Position numbers and translations under genes: made by a program
In this document: piece after piece, positions 59,308 through 64,000 of the stretch
Layout of the letters: each line of letters opens with the position of its first letter
Position numbering within the stretch: the stretch's first letter is position 1
Assembly: GCA_026398875.1 (NCBI GenBank)
Contig: JAPLSB010000021.1
Coordinates: 186,001 to 250,000, forward strand
Source of the DNA: Gammaproteobacteria bacterium
GTDB lineage: Bacteria > Pseudomonadota > Gammaproteobacteria > Nevskiales > Nevskiaceae
Reading direction: 5' to 3'
DNA length: 64,000 bases
Notes under the pieces: generated by a model
Seen by the model: the letters and a program-made list of their open reading frames with translations, nothing else
The model's database searches: none
Told to the model about the DNA's origin: nothing

Positions 59308-60978
59308 TCAGTTGGCCTGATCGATCGAGTAGATCGTCGTGGTGCCGCTGACTTCATTGCCGATCACCAGCAGTGGCTTGCCGGTCGGGCTGTTGGCGGC
59401 AGTGACGAAGGCGAGGCCTTCCGGACCGCTGTCGGTCGGCGCAACACCGGTCGGGTCCAGCGTGAAGTCCCGGGTGTTGACGTAGTCGACGAAGCTCGGC
59501 GACGCCGGCACGGTGACGTCATAGACCATCACGCCGCCGATCCGCTCCAGGCCGATGAACGCGTAAGTGCGGCCGTCGATCACGCCGAGCACCACACCTT
59601 CCGGCTCCGGACCCTTGTTGTCGCTGCGGTCTTCGAGGTCGTTGTTGTCGTTCGAGGTGTTGAAGGTCAGCGGATAGCGGGCAGCGGTGATCCGCTCGAA
59701 GTCCGAACCCGAGTCATAGACCTGACGGCCGTCGGACGACCAGATCGAGAACGAGCGCGCGCCCAGCACCTGCAGCTCGGTCAGCTGGCCGGCGGCATTG
59801 CGCGGGGCGGTGGCGGTGGTCACCGTCAGGCGGCCGAGGTTGGCGTTCTCGCGCAGGCTTTCGACATTGCCGAACACCGCCGGGTCGAGCGTCGAAGCAT
59901 CGAGCGCACGCACGCGCGAGGTTTCCCCGCCCGGAATGAAGTCGTTGCGATCATCGCCTTCGTTGGCGGTCACGTAGTAGGTCTGGCCGCCGACCCGGTA
60001 GCTGGCAATCGCATCCGGCTGGTACAGGCCCTTGACCGGCCAGTTGCGGATGGTGATGGCGTTGTCGCGGTCGCTGGCGTCGAGTTCATTACCGGGCAGC
60101 GAGTGATCCTTGGTGCCGAACGGCAGCAGCGTGCGCAGGCGCGGCCGGGCCAGATCGGACAGATCGAGCACCGCTGCCGCGTTGGCTTCCTGCAAGGTCA
60201 CCCAGGCGGTCTTGCTGTCCGGCGCGACGGCGATGTACTCGGGCTCCAGATCCTGCGCAACGGTCGCACCCGGGCCATAGATGCGGACGCCGGCGGCGCG
60301 CAGTTCGTCGGCGCGGTTGTTCAGCGCGCGGAAGCCGACGGTCTTGCGCAGCGAGGCCGGTGTGGCGCCGGATTCGGTCACGCACTGCACGGCGGCGGCG
60401 AAGCTGCGCGGGATCGGCTGGCGGTTGTAGCAATCGCGCGCCAGGCGCAGGTCGATGACGGTGATCGAACCTTCCGGATCGACCGAATCGGCCGCACCGT
60501 AGCTGTTCGGCTCGCCTTCGTTGGCAACCAGCAGGCCGCGGCCATCCGGTGTGAAGGTGACCATGTCCGGCAGCGCGCCGACCGGGAATTCGAACACCTT
60601 GTCCAGCGTGCGGGCGTCATAAAGCACGACCTTGCCCGGATCGGTCTTGACCTCGGCGGCGAACGCTGCTGCGACCAGGCCGTCACGGACGGCGACCGAA
60701 TTGGCATTGCCGCCCAGTTCGGTCAGCGTGCGCAGCAGCTTCGGCTGCGCTGGATCGCGGATATCGAGCACGTCGATGCTCGATGCCGCCGCGTTGATGA
60801 CGAACAGGCTCTGCGTGCGCGGGTCGTGAGCGACGATCTCGGCGGCGCCTTCGCCGCGGATGCCGGAGTCGTAGCGGCCGAGCGCGGTCAAGCTCAGGCC
60901 GGCGGCGTCAGCGGTCATGATCGGTGCAGCAGCGGAAAAGGTCAGCGCGATCGCCGCCATCCAGTTCTTGGTATTCAT
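59308..60978 (-). CDS. Choice-of-anchor I family extracellular beta-propeller protein
   Basis: A 556-residue protein on the minus strand with a signal peptide (MNTKNWMAAIALTFSAAAP...DAA). The body has propeller-like repeats: AEIVAHDPRTQSLFVINAA, VTFTPDGRGLLVANEGEPN, YYVTANEGDDRNDF, WSSDGRQVYDSGSDFERI, DNKGPEPEGVVLGVIDGRTYAF and GLAFVTAANSP. These match the choice-of-anchor I family, long annotated as alkaline-phosphatase-like or cell-surface glycoprotein, with no proven function. The protein ends at SIDQAN, and no C-terminal anchor follows, so it may be released. Upstream are a hairpin and a Pho-box-like sequence. Confidence 0.87.
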   Translation of the reverse strand: MNTKNWMAAIALTFSAAAPIMTADAAGLSLTALGRYDSGIRGEGAAEIVAHDPRTQSLFVINAAASSIDVLDIRDPAQPKLLRTLTELGGNANSVAVRDGLVAAAFAAEVKTDPGKVVLYDARTLDKVFEFPVGALPDMVTFTPDGRGLLVANEGEPNSYGAADSVDPEGSITVIDLRLARDCYNRQPIPRSFAAAVQCVTESGATPASLRKTVGFRALNNRADELRAAGVRIYGPGATVAQDLEPEYIAVAPDSKTAWVTLQEANAAAVLDLSDLARPRLRTLLPFGTKDHSLPGNELDASDRDNAITIRNWPVKGLYQPDAIASYRVGGQTYYVTANEGDDRNDFIPGGETSRVRALDASTLDPAVFGNVESLRENANLGRLTVTTATAPRNAAGQLTELQVLGARSFSIWSSDGRQVYDSGSDFERITAARYPLTFNTSNDNNDLEDRSDNKGPEPEGVVLGVIDGRTYAFIGLERIGGVMVYDVTVPASPSFVDYVNTRDFTLDPTGVAPTDSGPEGLAFVTAANSPTGKPLLVIGNEVSGTTTIYSIDQAN

Positions 60979-61001
60979 TGTTGAGTCCCCTGAGCAAAAG
61001 A

Positions 61002-61041
61002 GCGCTGAGGCTAGTCAGCGCATGTTGACGATATGTGACAG
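61002..61041 (-). promoter_or_regulatory. Leader hairpin and Pho-box-like sequence upstream of the choice-of-anchor I gene
   Basis: GCGCTGA (61002-61008) and TCAGCGC (61015-61021) form a 7-bp hairpin. Next to it, read on the minus strand, CTGTCACATATCGTCAACATG (61041-61021) holds two GTCA cores ten bases apart, near the 11-base spacing of PhoB sites. The second half fits poorly, so the call is weak. Confidence 0.3.
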
Positions 61042-61114
61042 CACCCTCCGCCCGCCGCCCCGGCCCGGCCGACCTATCATCGGCGCACGCCCGCACCGTG
61101 CCCGCTCTGCTCCG

Positions 61115-62017
61115 ATGACCGACCCGACTCGCAGTTCCTGCATCCTCGACCGCATCGCCGGCCGCAGCCGCGATCTCGGCGGCTTTTCGGTCAAGCGGGT
61201 ACTGCCGATCGCGCACCGCAAGCTGGTCGGCCCGTTCGTGTTCTTCGACGAGATGGGGCCGGCGACCTTCGCGCCCGGCGGTGGCATTGACGTGCGTCCG
61301 CACCCGCACATCGGGCTGGCCACGGTCACCTACCTGTTCGAAGGCCGCATCCGCCATCGCGACAGCCTCGGCAGCCGGCAGGACATCACCCCGGGCGACG
61401 TCAACTGGATGACCGCCGGGCGCGGCATCGTCCATTCCGAGCGCACCCATCCGGACGATCGGGCCAGCGGCTACGCGATGCACGGCATCCAGAGCTGGGT
61501 GGCGTTGCCGGTAGCCGATGAGGAGATCGAGCCAGCCTTCGTCCACCATCCGGCCGCGACCTTGCCGCGCATCCAGCGTTCCGGCGCCGCGCTGACGGTG
61601 ATCGCCGGTTCCGCCTATGGCGTGCGCTCGCCGGTGGCGGTGCGTTCGCCGACGCTCTACGTTGCCGCCTACCTCGATGCCGGCGCTGCGCTGCCGGTCT
61701 GCAGCGAGCACGAGGAGCGCGGTGTCTATGTCGTCAGCGGCGCTGTGGAGATCAACGGCGAGCCGGTGCCGCCCGGCGAACTGGCGGTGCTGGTGCCGGG
61801 CGCGGACGTGACGATCACGGCGACCGCGGCCAGCCGCGTGATGCTGCTCGGCGGTGCGCGGCTGCCCGAAGAGCGGATCGTCTGGTGGAACCTGGTGTCG
61901 ACGCGCGCGGCGCGGATCGAACAGGCCAAGGCCGACTGGCGGCGCTACGGCAGTCCGGACAGCGTGTTCCCGCCGGTGCCGGACGAGCACGAGTTCATTC
62001 CGCTGCCGAGCGCATGA
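61115..62017 (+). CDS. Pirin-family protein
   Basis: A 300-residue protein from ATG 61115 (MTDPTRSSCILDRI); the upstream frame is ignored because it crosses the divergent promoter gap. The pirin N-terminal cupin is clear: GPFVFFDEMGPATFAPG, DVRPHPHIGLATVTYLFEG, the metal-ligand HPH and the motif GRGIVHSER with the third His and a Glu. The C-terminal cupin ends DEHEFIPLPSA. Bacterial pirins bind iron and some have quercetinase activity or regulate metabolism. It overlaps the next gene by four bases, so the two form an operon. Confidence 0.92.
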   Translation: MTDPTRSSCILDRIAGRSRDLGGFSVKRVLPIAHRKLVGPFVFFDEMGPATFAPGGGIDVRPHPHIGLATVTYLFEGRIRHRDSLGSRQDITPGDVNWMTAGRGIVHSERTHPDDRASGYAMHGIQSWVALPVADEEIEPAFVHHPAATLPRIQRSGAALTVIAGSAYGVRSPVAVRSPTLYVAAYLDAGAALPVCSEHEERGVYVVSGAVEINGEPVPPGELAVLVPGADVTITATAASRVMLLGGARLPEERIVWWNLVSTRAARIEQAKADWRRYGSPDSVFPPVPDEHEFIPLPSA

Positions 62018-62862
62018 CGATGGCGAAGGCGGCGCTCGACACCGCGTTCGACCGTTACGTCGGCATCGACTGGTCCGGTGCGGCACAGCCGGGCTACGCC
62101 GGCGTCGCGGTCGCCAGCTGCGCGGCGGGTCGCATGGCGCCAGTGCTGGTGCCGCCCCCCGGCAAGACCTGGACCCGCTCGGCGGTACTCGACTGGCTGC
62201 GCGGCGAACTGGCGAAACCGCAGCGGCTGCTGGTCGGCTTCGATTTCGCGTTCGCACTGCCCGGTGATGGCCGGCCGGTTGCCGATCTGTGGGCCGAGGT
62301 CGAGGCGCGCTGCGCCGCCGATGCCGATCTGCTCGGCAGCCGCTATGCCGCAGGCGATCCGCGCTTCTGGACCGCGGGCCCGCAGCCGGCCGGCTGGAAC
62401 GCATCGCCCCGGGCCACCGAAGTGGCCTGCCGCGAAGGCGGGCTCGGCAGCCCGCAGACGCCGTTCCAGCTGATCGGCGCCAAGCAGGTCGGCAAGGGCG
62501 CGCTGGCCGGCATGCGCCTGCTGCATCAGCTGCAGCGCTATGCCGCGGACCGCGCCGCGATCTGGCCGTTCGATGCCGCTGCCGGCCACGACCGCCGATC
62601 GGTGCTGTGCGAAATCTATCCGCGCCTGTTCATCCGGCAGGCGGGCTTCGGCAACGCCAAGCTGCGCAGCCGCGAGGACCTGAACCACGTGCTCAACGCG
62701 TTGGCCTCGATCGGGCTGGCGCGCGGCACGTTCGACGATCACCAGTGCGATGCCCTGGTCACTGCGGCCGGGCTGCGCCACTGCGCGGGCGATCCACTCC
62801 GCTGGTCAGCCGGCCACGGCCAGCCCGAAGGCTGGATCTTCGGCGTCCCGAAACCCGGCTGA
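62014..62862 (+). CDS. DUF429-like protein with RNase H fold signature
   Basis: A 282-residue protein from ATG 62014 (overlap ATGA with pirin; a second ATG at 62020 is possible). The first strand FDRYVGIDWSGAAQPG with an acidic residue, LLVGFDFAFALPG in the second acidic strand, CEIYPRLFIRQAGFG and FDDHQCDALVTAAGL with an Asp near the end resemble DUF429 proteins, which have a predicted RNase H-like fold. Catalytic activity has not been shown for the family. No nuclease partner is nearby. Confidence 0.65.
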   Translation: MTMAKAALDTAFDRYVGIDWSGAAQPGYAGVAVASCAAGRMAPVLVPPPGKTWTRSAVLDWLRGELAKPQRLLVGFDFAFALPGDGRPVADLWAEVEARCAADADLLGSRYAAGDPRFWTAGPQPAGWNASPRATEVACREGGLGSPQTPFQLIGAKQVGKGALAGMRLLHQLQRYAADRAAIWPFDAAAGHDRRSVLCEIYPRLFIRQAGFGNAKLRSREDLNHVLNALASIGLARGTFDDHQCDALVTAAGLRHCAGDPLRWSAGHGQPEGWIFGVPKPG

Positions 62863-63049
62863 TTGCCGGCTGTCGAGGCGCTGCACCTTCCATCGGGCTG
62901 CGGACGCCTTTCAAGTCGATGACGCCGGGATCTGCTGCCGAAGCGGTGTCTTGTAGGGCTCGGGTCGCTACGGCGCAGGCTTGAAACCGCCACGGCTACC
63001 GCCGCGCGCAAGGCTGCGTCGATCGCCGATCCGCTCACAGGAGAGCCCG

Positions 63050-63466
63050 ATGCTTGTCACGCAGCACGCCCGCCACACCGCCCTGTACCGCGTCTTGCGG
63101 GAGGAGGGCGTGCGTGGCGTTCGCGACAGCATCGCATTCGACCGGCTGGAGCGCGCCTGGGAACGGAGCTGCGGTCTGCGCCGCGTTGACCTGACCACGT
63201 CGATCAGCGAGCTGGTGGCCTGCGGTGCCTTCGTCCAGTACCTGGGGCCCGATGGGCCGATGCTTGAAGTCAGCGACCGCGGCAGCCTGCCGATGCAGCC
63301 GCCGCTGCTGCTGTTCCGGGAGTTTCGCTGGTCGGCACCGCTGGACAGCCTGTGGCGGGTGCTGCACTCGGCAACCACCCTGTTCCGGGCCCGGCTGCGC
63401 ATGCGGCGCTTCCTGCGCCGGTCGCGAACGCTGGTGATCGACCGTCGCAATCGTGGCGAGGCCTGA
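63050..63466 (+). CDS. Hypothetical protein (138 aa)
   Basis: Read from ATG 63050 (MLVTQHARHTALYRVL) behind the ribosome site CAGGAGAG; the upstream frame from 62981 is disregarded. No family is recognised. It is Arg-rich (RARLRMRRFLRRSR near the end), with a central FVQYLGPDGPMLEVSDRG segment. It may be a nucleic-acid-binding or membrane-peripheral protein; this is only a guess from charge. It lies 187 bases after the DUF429-like gene and is convergent with purT. Confidence 0.6.
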   Translation: MLVTQHARHTALYRVLREEGVRGVRDSIAFDRLERAWERSCGLRRVDLTTSISELVACGAFVQYLGPDGPMLEVSDRGSLPMQPPLLLFREFRWSAPLDSLWRVLHSATTLFRARLRMRRFLRRSRTLVIDRRNRGEA

Positions 63467-63490
63467 TCGGCCGCGCCAGTCGTGATCGCC

Positions 63491-64000
63491 TCAGCCGGCG
63501 ACGGTGATCCGTGCGGCAGCGGCGCGCGCCTTGGCGCGCGCCTCGTCCACCGAATCGGCCAGTGCCAAGGTCACGCCCATGCGGCGACGACCGGACAGCG
63601 ACGGCTTGCCGAACAGGCGCAATTGGGTGTCCGGATCGGCGAGCGCATCGGCGACCCCGGCGAACCTAGGCGCCGCATGCTCGCCTTCGATCAGCAGCGC
63701 GCACGAGGCCGCGGCACCGCGTTGGCGGATGTTCGGAATCGGCAGGCCGAGAATGGCGCGCGCATGCAGCGCGAACTGCGGCAGATCCTGCGAGATCAGC
63801 GTGACCAGGCCGGTGTCGTGCGGCCGCGGCGACACTTCGCTGAAGATCACCTCGTCGCCCTTGATGAACAGTTCGACGCCGAACAGGCCGCGGCCGCCGA
63901 GATTGCCGGTGATCTTTTCGGCGATGTCCTGCGCGCGCTGCAGCGCCAGCGCCGACATCGGATGCGGCTGCCAGGATTCGCGGTAGTCGCCATCGATCTG
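63491..64000 (-). CDS. purT: Formate-dependent phosphoribosylglycinamide formyltransferase (C-terminal part)
   Basis: The minus strand carries an open frame that leaves the window at 64000, giving the last 169 residues. It reads [20 protein letters not shown] at the left edge, then [61 protein letters not shown] and [16 protein letters not shown], all of which match E. coli PurT closely. The enzyme makes formyl-GAR from formate, GAR and ATP in purine synthesis and is an ATP-grasp protein; the part seen holds the Glu and Asn region of the active site only in part. The 5' end lies beyond the window. Confidence 0.95.
   Translation of the reverse strand, partial: QIDGDYRESWQPHPMSALALQRAQDIAEKITGNLGGRGLFGVELFIKGDEVIFSEVSPRPHDTGLVTLISQDLPQFALHARAILGLPIPNIRQRGAAASCALLIEGEHAAPRFAGVADALADPDTQLRLFGKPSLSGRRRMGVTLALADSVDEARAKARAAAARITVAG

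Overview
The window is uniformly GC-rich (roughly two thirds G+C by eye), densely coded and without ribosomal RNA, tRNA, insertion sequence, phage or CRISPR signatures. Gene content (ExbB/ExbD/TonB, a filamentous-haemagglutinin-type exoprotein, curli secretion genes, Wza/Wzc-type exopolysaccharide export, DeaD, PurT) points to a free-living, biofilm-forming gammaproteobacterium. A relative of the Nevskiales/Xanthomonadales is my best guess; that placement is an inference and not a measurement.

Region 1 (1-17,9 kb) is one co-oriented cluster: the 3' part of an ExbB-type proton channel fused to a lectin-like periplasmic domain, ExbD, a TonB-like protein, a porin-like barrel with a LysM/FimV-like head, a periplasmic coiled-coil protein, a YbjN-like protein and a 4033-residue exoprotein with a haemagglutinin TPS domain. 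This arrangement resembles the phosphate-regulated, VreARI-linked TPS loci of pseudomonads. No TpsB transporter lies in the window. A perfect hairpin closes the unit.

Region 2 (18,0-22,7 kb) is a curli-type amyloid locus: csgE, csgF, a 416-residue interrupted curlin-like protein, a terminator-like hairpin, csgG with a long C-terminal tail, a csgB-like curlin, and a convergent small curlin. No csgC or csgD is present.

Region 3 (22,9-47,2 kb) is an exopolysaccharide locus. It opens with an initiating sugar transferase, an outer-membrane barrel and a WecG/TagA-type transferase carrying an extra membrane plus Rossmann module. On the opposite strand follow two GH5 glycanases and a single-module NRPS with half a condensation domain and a cysteine thioesterase. 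An eleven-gene, tightly overlapping operon then runs Wza-like, Wzc-like, P-loop partner, Wzy/WaaL-like, acyltransferase, HAD-membrane fusion, two GT2 transferases, flippase, cupin/JmjC-like protein and a CelD/FemAB-like GNAT. Taken together this is a Wzx/Wzy-type pathway with an unusual set of possible decoration enzymes.

Region 4 (47,3-64 kb) is mostly ordinary chromosome: panE, a DsbA-fold isomerase, an SGNH-hydrolase lipoprotein, an AMP-dependent ligase, an S9 peptidase, DUF3224, a YgjP-like metalloprotease, a DUF1801 protein, the DEAD-box helicase deaD, a glycine-zipper protein, two orphan proteins, a choice-of-anchor I beta-propeller protein, a pirin, a DUF429-like protein and the 3' part of purT. 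Clear structural signals here are a 15-bp-stem bidirectional terminator and a two-tier inverted repeat.
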